This document shows, in pieces, positions 43,635 through 55,789 of a stretch of DNA of 64,000 nucleotides (its first letter is position 1; the number at the start of each line of letters is the position of its first letter). The notes beneath the pieces are model-generated. The model was not told the origin of the DNA and made no database searches. It saw only the letters and a list, made by a program, of their open reading frames with translations. The stretch is from Helianthus annuus (lineage: Eukaryota; Streptophyta; Magnoliopsida; Asterales; Asteraceae), in the NCBI RefSeq assembly GCF_002127325.2, contig NC_035433.2, positions 148,378,435-148,442,434 of the forward strand, given 5' to 3'. The position numbers and the translations under genes were made by a program.

Positions 43635-43838
43635 TTCACGTCTAGCTCCACATTCATGAGGCACAATATAAAAGTGAGAAAGAAAGATTTATTTCCCACG
43701 AAGACATTCAACTTAGAGAACTAGCTAGTCATACAATTTCAGGTATGTTCAAAAGTCTCCTTGTGCTGTCATGCTACACAGTACTTTATAGTTATTATTG
43801 ATATGAATGTGCAGGTAAACAAGCTTACGTCTGAGGAG

Positions 43839-46623
43839 ATGGCAACCCACACAACCGTTACCGTGCAACTGCCACAAGCGTCAACAGACAATCATCCATG
43901 TGTAAATCTATTATATAGTAAGTGCAGTCGTACAAGGAGTCATGCATGCCTTTCTTTTCCTTAAATTTTCCATAATTACTGCATAACATTTATCAATGCT
44001 TAGATTTTAGAACTTTAGAATGATTGATTTTCGCACTTAACTAACTTTTGAAGTATAGAACATTGACATGAATAATACTGGAATTGCGTAGGAGGAAGAA
44101 GAGAAGGCTACCTTGATACCATTGTTCCACTGTATAGAGCATCAATAGAAGGAAACTGGGAAGTTGCAAAAGACATCCTTCAGGGCGATGGAGAATTGGT
44201 AAAGTATAGAATTACTGAAAATAATGAAACGCCACTTCACGTTGCAGCAGCAGCGGGCCATAGCACCAAGTTTGTGGGAAATCTTGTGAACATGATGAAT
44301 GACGTGGATGACTTTAAACTGCAGAACAGAGATGGAAATACAGCCTTTTGTTTAGCAGCTATCTCAGGAAATGTTAGCATGGCTAAAATTATGATTGAGA
44401 AGAAGAAGCTGGAACTGCGCTTAATTTGTGGTAGTGACAAAATGAAACCACTCTATCTGGCTGCTTTTCATGGAAACCATGATATGGTGAATTATCTCTA
44501 TGGTCTTTTTATATCCAATAGACAGATGGGTACCTTGGATTGGACAAATGATGACATGGATAACGTTTTGTTGAAATGTGTCCAGGCTGGCATCTTTGGT
44601 ATGCAATCTTTATTAAATTTATGTTAATTAAGAGGGTCACAAGTACGTCTATTCTTGATTTTAGTTTCTTCTTCATGAACTGTTAGATGTTGCCCTAAGA
44701 ATACTAGAGAAGAATAAAGAACTTCCTCAAGATAAGCATGCATGGAATGTGCTACAGGTATTGGCTCGAAATCCTGCAGCGTTTCATGTTAGAAGTTGGC
44801 CTATTATCCGTCAGATCACATCAAGTAAGCATCCTTCAAAGAACATTCAACTCCTTTTAGTGATTACTTTTTGTTATATATAAAATTATGTAATTATGTG
44901 TAAATTGGATTTTGGTTCATCTACTTGGTTTCTTATTTGATTGTTACTTGTAGCTTTGGCGTTGATTGGTTTGGTGACCAGACCGGAAAGTAAAGCCACA
45001 ACATTACTGAAATTACTTTGGGGAAGGATAATGGAAAGGTCTAAGAAGGTTATTGATGAAATACTCAGAGGCCCCATGGTTGTGGAAAATAATAAGGAAA
45101 CATACCCATCTCAAATTCTATTTATTGCTGCAGAAATAAACAACACTAAATTTTTGGTTGAGCTGATTCGTGAGTATCCTGATCTTATATGGAAGAGAAA
45201 TGATGATGGACAAACAATCTTTCATATTTCTGTTTCTCATCGCCATCACAATATCTACAGTCTGTTATATGATATTGGTTCAATTAAGGATCTGATAACT
45301 CCTATTACGGACCATCAAGGCAATAATATCCTTCATTTAGTTGGACAGAATCCGGAGAAAAATGCTTATGAGGACTGGGTGGCTGCTCCTTTTCAGATTC
45401 AAAGTGAATTCTTATGGTACAAGGTATACACCAGCTTTCAAAGCTTTCTTCTTAGGTTGTTTGATATGTTAATTTTTTAATGGAAAACTCGTAATTGGTT
45501 TTTCGTAGTCGCGGTTGGGATTTGAACCCACATCACTTTGTATACACCTTGATACCGCTAGACCAGAGTTTGCTAGTGTTAGCCATATTGTTCCATAGTA
45601 TATTTTTTCTTTATTTTTTTTGTATGTTTCCTTTCATTATTTTCTAACTGAGCTTCCCTGAATACTCTGTACTTACGTATTTGTGCAAAAGTATAAGAGC
45701 ATCTCCGGTGGTTTTAACCGGTGGTATATGTTGCGGCCGATGTGGAGGAGAAAGGGAGGAAGAAATCCGTGGAGACGAGTGCCCACAGATGGCAACTACT
45801 GTGATAGAAGGACGGAAAGATGGTGCGTCCATGAAAGAGGGGTTTATCTGCGCAGTTGTGGCGATCGTCTTTGAGACGCTCATGTGATGAATTAGTGAAT
45901 GAATAATTGTGTTTTCTTGTTTATCGATTGTACTTGTATTCCTTGAAGCTTGCAAATTCATATAGTCATTAATCATATGCGTTTATTTATGTGTCTTAAT
46001 TGCAGGAAGTAGAGGAAATAGTCCCTCCTCCTTGTAGAGAAGTAAGGAATGCAGAAGGAAAAACACCCGAAGAACTATTCAAAGAGAGCCACAAGGATCT
46101 AGTTATCCGTGGTATGCAGTGGATAAATGAAACAATTAATCAATCCATGGTGGTAGCTGCGCTTGTATGCACCATAGGATTTACAGTAGTTTTTTCAATT
46201 CCTGGTGGATATGATCAAAACAACGGATTACCTATACTCCTCCAAGACAGACATTTCATTGCTTTTATAGTAATGGATGCCATATCCTTTATCTTGTCTA
46301 CAAGTTCGATCCTCACATTCCTATCCATCGTCCTTTCTCGTCACCAACGGAACACCGAATTAATGCTTCAAAAATGGGTGATTGGTCACTTAGCACTTTT
46401 GACCTCTATACTTGCCATAGTCGTTGCTTTTGGTATCAGCTTTTTCATTCTATATCGTAGCGCATATAAAAGCACAGTGCCATTCATAGTCTACCCAAGT
46501 GTTATCATACTGGTGTGTTTATACGTCCCTGTGTACTTCTCTCTTTACACGGACGCGATTAAGGCAATATATAGTCGCAGGTATCTCTTTAGGGCAAAAC
46601 ATATGCTCTACCGTAAAATCTAA
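43839..46623 (+). CDS. Ankyrin-repeat/PGG-domain membrane protein (ACD6/ITN1-like family), copy B, intact
   Basis: Exons read as 43839-43917, 44092-44598, 44687-44824, 44954-45423 and 46006-46623, all GT...AG and in frame, for 603 aa. Exon 2 (YRASIEGNWEVAKDIL, ETPLHVAAAAGH, GNTAFCLAAISGN, KPLYLAAFHGN) and exon 4 (GQTIFHISVSHRH, GNNILHLVGQ) carry ankyrin repeats. Exon 5 carries EVRNAEGKTPEELF and the PGG domain with the IPGGYD motif and four hydrophobic helices. Family members such as ACD6 and ITN1 sit in the plasma membrane and act in salicylate/ROS-linked defence or stress signalling. The start follows a 5'-UTR intron. The intron-2 acceptor (CTGTTAG) is weaker than in copy A because about 33 bp before it are gone. 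The exact role of this member is unknown. Confidence 0.85.
45495..45580 (-). mobile_element. tRNA-derived SINE head in intron 4 (copy B)
   Basis: Same box A (45555-45565) and box B (45518-45528) as in copy A, on the minus strand. It is too short and imperfect for a tRNA gene. Confidence 0.55.
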
Positions 46624-48334
46624 AGGTCTAAATGTTTTTGTTAAGATTAGATTTGAATTTGAAGTTCCATGAGAAGATAATTCTCATGGTCATCTGTTAC
46701 CAATTTACTGATGTTTATGCGAATATTATTTATTTTTATTTCTTTTGTAAGTTTGTATGTGTTGGGGTACTCGTGCTATCAATGCAGATTCTCCTTGTAT
46801 TTTTTATCTTGGTTCTTCGATTTATCTACTAATTTCAGATGTCTTGTTTTCATGAGGTGAAAGATGGAGTAGAGTAGTGATGTGACGCTGAAGTGGCACA
46901 AAATCAAAAATGATGGGTACATCCATAGCCTTGTGGCCATTCTAATGATTGTGTTTCCACTATCGCCTCCGGAAACAATTGATAAACAAAGAAAAAAAAC
47001 TGCAGGCAACAATCAAAAGTGTGAGGAACTACTCACAACGGCTTTTTTCTATTTATTGACTCAAAATAAAACAACGTATTACGTAAACCTCTTCTCAAAG
47101 TTGTCTCCTAAAATCAAATAAATTTGGCCTCGTCTCTTAAAATCATATAAAAATTTTGGCCCTTGAGGAGATGCGAAATTTTGGCCCTACCCGTAAATCG
47201 ACATATAATATAAACTCATCAATTATTCAATTACATATATAAAAACTAAAAGGGAAAATGTCTAACCAAGTTTGTTATCTGTTTCAATTAACTCAATACA
47301 ACTTTTTTTGTCCCTTTAAATTAATTAAACTTTAATTTAGTGTTTTAATGCTATGCAATTACCAGGTCATCAGGTTATATGTTTTTTCTTTTATTTGTTA
47401 TTTTTTCTTTTAATGCTTAATCAGATATTATTTAGATTATGTAGATTTATAAATTCAAAAATGTATATTAAACCCTACCAACAACCTGACGAATGACGAT
47501 GTTTCAGAACCCCTCCGACGACCCAACCTTGACCTCCGACGACATAGGGCCGACGACCAATCGACCCTTTGTTTCAAACTCTCCTGACCGACCCTCTATT
47601 TCAGACTCTTCGACGACCGACCTTCAACGAGGACGATGACCAGCAACCTTTGCCGAAGACGGTTTCTTTCTTCGTGATCTCATACCTGTGTGTTTTTATG
47701 ATTGCTTTTTTCATTTTGATCAATTATTCTTTTCGATTTTGTTCTGGATTTGTTAAATTATTCGTTTTCTGTTTTGGACTGCTTTTTGCGTTTCACATTT
47801 ATTGGTTCCCGGAGATAGTTAATGTGTTGGTAGTGGCTAGGAAAAGAAGAAGTGATGATTAATGATTTTTTCGTTTCATGTTTACTGGTTCCATAAGAAA
47901 AGTTTGATCAAGTGAATAATTGATGTTTTAGGAGGATGATGTATTGCTGTTGGATGTGATATGTTTGAATGATGAAAATCTGCATATTGATGCACAAAAA
48001 GAACAGAGGATTAAAAAATGGTGAATTTGATAACATACAGTAGGTGCCATTAGAAAATCAAATGTGATTTTTTAATTTTTAAAAGTGAAAATCCATGTCA
48101 TATATGTACTTTCCACATCATATTAAAGTTTTAAAAATATTAATGGAACCTACACATCATCAATGGCATTGGCAACCTGGTAACCTAATACTTACATAGT
48201 ATTAAAACAGCAAATGGAACTTCAGTGATATTGTAGAGACAAAAAAAGTTCCAGTGACTTAATTAGAACAATTGTCAAACTTGGTTACATTTCTATAAAA
48301 TTACCCCTAAAAGGGAAAATGTCACTAAGAGAAC
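46624..48334. other. 3' flank of ankyrin gene copy B
   Basis: Homologous with 19215-20544 up to about 47970, then unique AT-rich DNA. Short frames at 46632-46832 and 46882-47121 are not supported as proteins. It includes the 46-codon conserved frame. Confidence 0.5.
47499..47639 (+). CDS. Conserved 46-codon ORF, unknown (copy B)
   Basis: Counterpart of 20079-20219, with the same start, stop and length and a Ser/Thr/Asp-rich peptide. Conservation may reflect only the recent duplication. Confidence 0.25.
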   Translation: MFQNPSDDPTLTSDDIGPTTNRPFVSNSPDRPSISDSSTTDLQRGR

Positions 48335-48545
48335 CGTGTGGCTCTCCTAGCATTTTTTGAAGCAAACTTCTCCACCAACTCTTATAGTCCTTAGTTTCTA
48401 ATATTTCACTTTTAATAGCTATCATTGCCAATCCGTTAAGTATTTCTTGTTACATTGTAGAACATAATTAGGACTTCAACAACTTCTTTGAGAAACTTCT
48501 TTCTGCCGATGCCACGGTTAACGGAATTGTCAACAACACTTTATA
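48335..48545 (-). pseudogene. hAT transposase C-terminal fragment
   Basis: On the minus strand it reads VLLTIPLTVASAERSFSKKL, the hallmark of the hAT C-terminal dimerisation domain. After two stops it continues with QEILNGLAMIAIKSEILE. This is a different hAT family from the split gene at 24057/38121. Only this piece is present. Confidence 0.75.
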
Positions 48546-49073
48546 TACATTTATAGCATTAGGATAACAACCGAGTTGCAAGATATTATGTGTTGTTGTT
48601 GTTGTTCTGTTTACCCCCCCCCCCCAATTAGGATAACAACCGCGTTGCGGGGCAGAGGGTGCAAAGCCATACAACCAGTGGAGGGGGGGCGTAAGACAGT
48701 GCTAACTGAACAATGACGAAAACCAGGAAAAAGACTAACACCAAGTGACTCACATGAACTAACACGTGGACGACGTTGAATTTATACCAACAACTTTATT
48801 AAAGCTTAGGAGTTATATGATAACTTTATTAAACTTTAGGGGTAGAAAAGTAAAGTATTTGAAGAAAATAGCATATAAATAAAATGATTAAAGTACAAGG
48901 GTGAAAATGAAAGTTTATAATAAAAGACGGAATAGAGTAAAATAAGAAGTTGTTATTATTCATTAGAATGTCCATATACTAGTACTAGTGGGGAACTTGC
49001 GCGTTGAAACGGAGTCAACAATACATGACGGGAACTTAATTCTAACAACAATTAAAAAATTATATAAGTTTGT
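48546..49073. other. Unassigned AT-rich DNA
   Basis: Includes a C-run near 48615 and a G-run near 48683. ACTAGTACTAGTGGGGAACTTG near 48978 resembles sequences seen near some plant Helitron ends, but no hairpin/CTRR end was identified. I see no gene. Confidence 0.3.
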
Positions 49074-49768
49074 TGTCACACCCTGATTTCCTGGTGGGTC
49101 CGGACTTAGGGTTTATGTGTGACGATTGATATCAGTAATTCGCAATGCATAGTGGAAGTCTAGGATTATAAATTAAATATTATAAAGTACAAGTGTCCGA
49201 AATGTTGAGAATAATTATACAGACTAAATCGTACTAAAAAGATCCACAGGCGAATCGAATGAAATAAAAAGGAAACTTGAGACTAATAGGTCTTTCGTGG
49301 AGTCGCAAATTCCAAAACGCCTAGACCGAGCAACTCCAGCCTATTCCATATTTTCTATTTAACCTGAGCTTAGTCTTTTGAAAATACGTCAGTTTTCACT
49401 GGTAAATACAATTAACCAACACGTTTGAAAATCTTTTCAAAATCGTTTTTATACCATTTGGTGTATCATTTTATAAATAACTTGGGACAAAGTAATGTTT
49501 CTTCTTACCAGTTTTACATGATTGTCAATACATATGGGGCCCGAAACTAAACTCTGATACGTGATTAACCGACACACCACATTTTCAATAAAAACAAATA
49601 ATAGCATTAGCGTCTATCGGGTGTATGCCTACACCCCGCGCTTAGGTCGTGGCCACTTGCAATTAAGTGGGCCGAGGATATTCAGGGGTCATATTAACCC
49701 CCAATGTTTAAGTTATCAAGCAAATAGATAAAAACGGGTTATTTAAATTTTGGACATCATTCATCCTT
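49074..49768 (-). mobile_element. Fragment of a gypsy LTR, minus orientation
   Basis: It begins TGTCACACCCTGATTTCC, the inverse of the GGTGTGACA end seen on the Tekay LTR at 36441. Its body holds LTR-like non-coding sequence. It is cut at 49769 by the copia LTR. The lineage is inferred from the terminus only. Confidence 0.4.
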
Positions 49769-50558
49769 TGTTGGATCATGTGAACCCTGCCAAAAGAACA
49801 GATGATTGAAAGCCAAAATGATCTACATCATCTGACCAATAATAACAGGGCTTAGAAGACCATACTCCTCCCAATGGCAAAGGCATCAACATCTGCTACA
49901 ACCCAAGGTCTGGTAAAGCTAAAGTCCGTTGAAGACAAATTCTGTTGATTACAAAGCTCTGCCTAATGTGAACCACTGTTACTGATCCACCGTCTTACCC
50001 AGAAGAAAGGGACTATGTTTTAAGCGTAAAACTAGATTACGGGGGGATGCTTCCAAGCTAAAAGACTAAAGTCTACTATTAGCAAACGTCTGATCACCCT
50101 TCACTGTTGAAGACTAACGTCTGATGAAGCAAGGTCTGCTGAAGCTCAACAAAGGATAAGGCTTAACAGATGTTGTATATCAGAATTTTGAATGTAATAG
50201 TGTTTTAGTATTAGCAGATATTAGAAGTTGTTAGATGTCATTGTCTAGGTGACGTCAGCCAAGATACTACAGATGTTTGTACTGTATTATAAATAGAACA
50301 ATGCATGTAATGTTCTGTTATCACCTCTTCTTGACATTTTGTACGAACAAATCAAAGTGATCAGGCTGGGGGGGAGTTTGTAATTCATGCATACGTGAAC
50401 TATTGTATTTTCAATCTTTCTAATAAAGTATCATGATGAAAGCAAATCTTCCATTGTTGTGATTTAAAGTTTATTCTTCCGCTGCATTATTTCCATATTT
50501 GTTATCTTCTTTCATTGTTCATCATAATTCACAACAATTCAAACTCAGATCCTAACAA
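49769..50558 (+). repeat. 5' LTR of copia element 2
   Basis: TGTTGGATCATG...GATCCTAACA, about 790 bp. A TATA-like ATTATAAATAGAAC lies near 50286. It lies directly before the primer-binding site. The left boundary is set by the TGTTGGA motif only. Confidence 0.6.
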
Positions 50559-50560
50559 TT

Positions 50561-50574
50561 GGTATCAGAGCTTG
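50561..50574 (+). other. Primer-binding site, copia element 2
   Basis: TGGTATCAGAGCTT, complementary to the 3' end of initiator Met-tRNA, two bases after the LTR. Confidence 0.85.
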
Positions 50575-50722
50575 GTTAATCAAATTCGATTTAACAACCA
50601 ATTTGATATAAAAGATCAGCTCCTTCTACTGATATCTTTTGTTCATAGGAATTGAAAAACATAGTAAAAGTTTATTCACGTTCAAAGTATTTTAAACAAA
50701 AACGTTGGTGAAAACAATCAAA

Positions 50723-53417
50723 ATGTCTCAAAATACACAAGATCCGTACAACACTGGTACCCTGTATAAACCGCCGATGCTTGTCAGATCGGGGTATAAT
50801 ATCTGGCATCGTCGGATGGGTCATGTACTTGCACAAAAAAACATCAGTTTCTAGAAATCGGTTATCTTCGGACCACATGTTCCGATGGTGCCGAGTGCTG
50901 AAGATCCCAAGATCCAAGTACCTAAGAAACCTTAAAATTACTCCGAACAGGATTTTCAGAAAATTGAGTTAGATGCCAAAGCATTTAGCATTGTTGCTAT
51001 GGCACTACCCAATGATATCTATGCTGGCTTGTTACAATGTAACAGTGCTAAGGAGTTATTGAAAACAATAGAGAAGTTTTGAACCAATAGTATGAAATGT
51101 TTTGTTATATTAAAGGAAAGTCATTAACCCAACAATTTGAGAGGTTTGGTTGTCTGATAAGTGAGTTAAAACTGGTAAATGTTGAGTATGCTAATTCAAC
51201 CTTGAATAGTAGATTTCTTAGATCACTACCAAAAAAATGGGACACTATAGCCTTTGTAACTAGAAACTCTGTTGGTTTTAAGGAGATGAGTTTGACTCAG
51301 CTTCATGGTAAGCTCCTCACTTATGAGAGAGAGCTTAACCAGAAAAAGAAGCAACAAGAGTCAAGAAAAGTGGCTGATGAGTATTCATTTGGTGGCACAA
51401 CACTTTTTGGTCAAGAAAAAACCTCTGGTGGTAGTAAGGATCAGAGTTATGATCATTTCATTGACATAACATCTGGTGCAGCATTCAACTCTGATTCTTA
51501 CTCACCCAATTATGCTTTTGCAGCAACTGGGGAAAACCACGTTTCTAATAACCTGTCCTTTGAATTAAATGACCTTCAACATTTTGACCCCACAGATCTG
51601 GAAGAAATGAACATTTTACATCAGTTGGCATTGCTAAGTGTTAGAACTAGCAAGTTTTATAAGGGAACTGGCAGGAAATTTCCAGGGTTGTATGGGAATT
51701 TAAAAGTTGGGTTGGATAAATCAAAGATAAAGTGTTACAAGTGTAATAGGCTAGGTAATTTTGCAAGAGAATGTAGAAGCCAAACCAGTGGTCCTATAGT
51801 TACACACCCAAGTCCTAGACTGTCCATTATTCCCAATATACCCCTGCACCACACATGCAAAGCACTGCTTACCTTGCACACCCTGTAAACACTGTTCCTG
51901 TCTAGTATATCCAAACCACTGTTTCTCAAATCCAACATGTTCAACCCTAGTCCCTCAGTTCAAGTGCAACCTGCACCACAAGCTGCACAAACATCTGCCC
52001 AAGCAGAGACCATTCAACTGAGCTTCTTTACACAAGGCTTTGTTGATTGGAGTAGCTTACCTTAGGATCTAACTGATGAAAATTTTGCTCTAGTTGCTAA
52101 TTCTAATAAGAAACCTGATGAATTTTGTTTTATGGCACTAGAGACAATACAAGAAGGGGTTGAGGTTGAGGAAGTGCAGTCCAAATCTGAGGTGGTGTGT
52201 AATGATGTACCAATAACTGTTGAAACATCTGTTTTAGAAGAAAAGGTTGGTGAAGAGCTGTTGGAACCTCTATCAGACCCATGGGATTCTAGTGTATGTG
52301 ATGGAGAATGTGATTGTGCCATGATGGCTGTTGCTAAGGTATCACCTCAAGTCCTCAAAGACTTGTGTTTAGGTATATGCATTATTGTTTTTGCTAACAT
52401 CAAAGAGGTGAATAAAACCCTTAGAAACAAGATCTTAAATGATGAAGTACAATTTGAGAAAAAATTTAAAGAGTTAAAATCAAAATTGTTTGAAAAAAAA
52501 AAGAAAATGAGATCAGCAGTCTAAAAAATGAATTAAGCATAACCAAGGATCAACTCCAAATAATGGTAGAAAAATAACAGAGTTGCAAAAAGGAGCTTGA
52601 ATCTACCCAAATCACTTATGAAAAATGGGCTGAATCCTGTAAAGGTTATGAGTTGATGCTTGAAAAGCCAAACAAAAGCAATGTGAAATTTGGCATAGGC
52701 TTTAGAAAACATGACCAAGTTTCTGAAAACACTGCTTTAAATGAATCTGGCTTAGTTGAAATCATTCCCACAAATGTGGTTGGTCAAGAAATAAAAGTCA
52801 GTGATCCTAATGGTTAGAAAACTGTTTTGGAAAAATATGAGGGATCCTCAACTTTTGAGGAAATTGAAAAGTGCCAATTCAAACCCACTTGGTCTGATGA
52901 GTGTAGCATTCTTGATAATTTCAAGCCAATGGACTTTTCCACAATTGAGTGTGTCAAAACACCCAAAGTAAAAAATCATTCCCTTAAAAGACCTTCCAGC
53001 GGGTGTTATAACATCTGTTGAAAAGGAGGCTGAAAAAGGGAAGAATAAAGAGAAGGTCAAAAACCTATTTGTGAACTCTGTGAAAAGAAGAATCATGTCA
53101 CTAAAGATTATTTTCTTCTAAAAGCATATGACATTAACAAAACAAGTGTGATTATGCCTGCACCTCATTGCACAATCTGTGGGAGAAAGAACCACAAAAC
53201 TCAAGAGTGTGTTTATCTCAAAACTTTTGAAATCAAAAGAAAACAGTATAAGTCAAAAACCTTGGAGAGTCCACAAAAACCAACATCCAAAACTCAACAA
53301 ACCTTTGTCCCTGTCAAAACATCTGTTACTAAACAGCTGAGTGCAACCTCTGCTCCCAGAGAGATTCAAGTAACAGATGCACCATCATCAAACCAATTCC
53401 CAAGAGGATATGGTTAA
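50723..53417 (+). pseudogene. copia element 2 gag, heavily broken
   Basis: A likely start lies at ATG 50723 (SQNTQDPYNTGTLYKPPM), with early shifts. The frame 51097-51888 holds the gag core (SLTQQFERFGCLISELK, RFLRSLPKKWDT) and the knuckle CYKCNRLGNFAREC. Further pieces at 52132-52524 and 52827-53021 are acidic. The piece at 53148-53417 carries a second knuckle-like CTICGRKNHKTQEC. A long gag with two knuckle-like motifs fits SIRE-type elements. Confidence 0.7.
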
Positions 53418-53652
53418 CCACTGTACAAAAAGGTCCCACATGGTTATGAGGCCTACAAAACGCCATAAAAACCAAAAATGAACAGGCATCCTTATGGTTA
53501 CCATCATTTAACAGGAAATGGTCCCCAGCAGATGTTTCAAAAATCTGCCCAAACCACTGACCATTCTCCTGGACTTGATGCTGACATGTCTGTGACCCCA
53601 TCTAAAGCCATCTTGGATTTGGAAACTCACCTAAACTAATCTGTTACTTGAT

Positions 53653-55789
53653 GTGCAGGGAGATTCTGCATGCGTAGATAGTTTATGGTGTGTAGATAGT
53701 GGAGGCTCTAGGCACATGATAGGATGTAGAGCCCTACTCAAAGATTTCATAAAACATGAAGGGGTGATATATCTTTTGGTAACAATTCAAAGGGGAAGGT
53801 GTTGGGGTCAGGGACTGTTCAGGCTGGGAAACTTAAGTTCGAAAATGTCAATCTTATTGATAATCTTAAATTTAATCTTCTTAGTGTGTCTCAAATGAGT
53901 GACAAGGGCTATGGGACATTCTTCACTAAGGAAATTTGTAAGATTGTTGGGCCAAAAGTGGTTAAAAAGATTGAGCAAATCATAGCTGGGAGCAAAACAC
54001 AACTTGTTGCTCAATTGAGTTGCAATGTGTATATGGTTGATATGTTGAAGGATAATCCCATGTTTGATGCATGTTTGTTCTCAGCTGCCTCTACCAAAGA
54101 GACATAACTATGGCACAGGAGACTTAGATACACAAATCTTAAAACTATCACCATACTCACAAAACAAGGCCTTGTAAGAGGCCTTCCACCAAAACTTTTC
54201 ACCTGTAGTGAACATTGTGTTTCCTGTTTAAAAGGTAAACAACATAAAAGCTCATTCAAATCAATTGATGAGTCCAAGCCAGTGTTTACAATTGTTGCAC
54301 ATGGACTTGTTTGGCCCTGTAAAAATCATGAGTCTGAGAAAGGAAAAATATTGTCTTGTTATTGTTGATGATTTTTCAAGTTTTACATGGACTTACTTTT
54401 TGCACTCCAAAGATGAGACTGAAGGAATTTTTCAGGACTTCGTAAAACAAGTTGAAAAATGATTTGATCTGCCAGTAAAAGTCTTTAGGGGTGACAATGG
54501 AACAGAGTTTAGAAACAATGAGTTGGATGACTTCTGTGTGTCAAAAGGGATTGTAAGGCAGTACAACATTCTAAGAACACCAGAACAAAATGGGGTGGCT
54601 GAAAATGAAAAACAGAACATTGGTTGAAGCTGCCAGAACAATGCTTGCAGATTCAGGTTTACCCTTAACCTTTTGGGCAGAGGCTGTAAACATTCTTTGC
54701 TATGTGCAGAAAAAAGCTTTAATCGGCCCAAGACATCAAAAGACTGCCTATGAAACTCTGTTCAAGATTGATCTCATACTTCAAAATCTTTGGCTGCCCA
54801 TGCTTCATTTTAAATTTAAAAGATTCAATTTCAAAATTTGCAGCCAAAGTAGATTGTGGTTATTTTCTGGGATACTTAACTACTGCCAAGGCCTACAAAG
54901 TGTTTAACACAAGGACTAGGTGTGTGGAAGAGACCGTGAATGTAAAGTTTAATAAACTTTCTTCATTAAAAATCCCAACAAATCATGCTGAATTGTTTGA
55001 CTATGATAAATTTACATTTGAAGATGTGTCTATAAAGACTAACCCTGCAGGTACACCACAATCTTCCCATCATGATCATGGATTTGACGTTGTGATTCCA
55101 CAATACAAAGTCACTTCCATCACCAGACAAACAGATGTTCAAAACAACTGTCAAAACTCTGCCACTGCTGCATCAACAATTGTTGATCAAACCTCTGTCA
55201 TCTCATCAAGTCAAACCCCTGTTGACAAAAGTCCATCATCTATGGATAAAAGTCAACACAGCTTCACCCCCATTCCTCCACCTCCATCTCCAACAGATGT
55301 TGGCTCTTCAAAATTGCCACTAGATGTTAGCTCAGATGATACACATCTGCAGCCTTCACCTCTCAATGCCATTGTTCCATACAAGGGAAATCTAATCATC
55401 CTTAAATCTCATCCACCAAACCAAGTTATTGGCAACATCAATGAAAGGATTCTCACAAGAAGTCAATCCCAAATCATTTGTCTTTTTGCTAGTTTTCTAT
55501 CACTCATCCAACCAGTCAAGTACCAAGAATCACTGAAAGACAACAGTTGGGTAGAATCCATGCAAGAGGAGCTCCAACAGTTTAAAAGACAACAAGTATA
55601 TCGAACTTGTACCATTTTCAAAGGATGTATGTCCAATTGGCACAAAATGGGTCTTCAAAAACAAAACAGATGAAAGGGGCATTGTTGTAAAAAAAACAAA
55701 GTCAGGCTTGTGGTTCAAGGCTTTAGACAAGAAGAGGGCATAGATTATGATGAAACCTTTGCTTCTGTAGCAAGACTTGAGGCCATTAG
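53653..55789 (+). pseudogene. copia element 2 pol: protease, integrase, start of RT
   Basis: Protease active-site region LWCVDSGGSRHM lies at 53689-53724. The GAG-pre-integrase region (NLLSVSQMSDKGYGTFF) follows at 53870-53920. Integrase shows HMDLFGPV near 54298, VIVDDFSSFTWTYFL near 54360, GDNGTEFRNNELDDFC near 54492 and RTPEQNGVAE near 54575. RT begins with WVESMQEELQQFKR near 55547 and stops at FASVARLEAI at 55789. At least five frame changes separate these pieces. Confidence 0.75.

Larger units (their letters stand above)
49769..55789 (+). mobile_element. Decayed SIRE-like Ty1/copia retrotransposon, cut by a gypsy element
   Basis: LTR (49769-50558), iMet primer site, gag with two zinc-knuckle-like motifs, protease, integrase and the start of RT, all with many stops and shifts. 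At 55789, inside RT (just after FASVARLEAI), the sequence changes to a gypsy LTR start, so the rest may lie beyond the window. Confidence 0.8.

Noticed and set aside
48970..49010. Helitron end
   Set aside because: There is only a loose resemblance in the sequence after ACTAGT. No hairpin followed by CTRR and no clear A/T insertion site was found.
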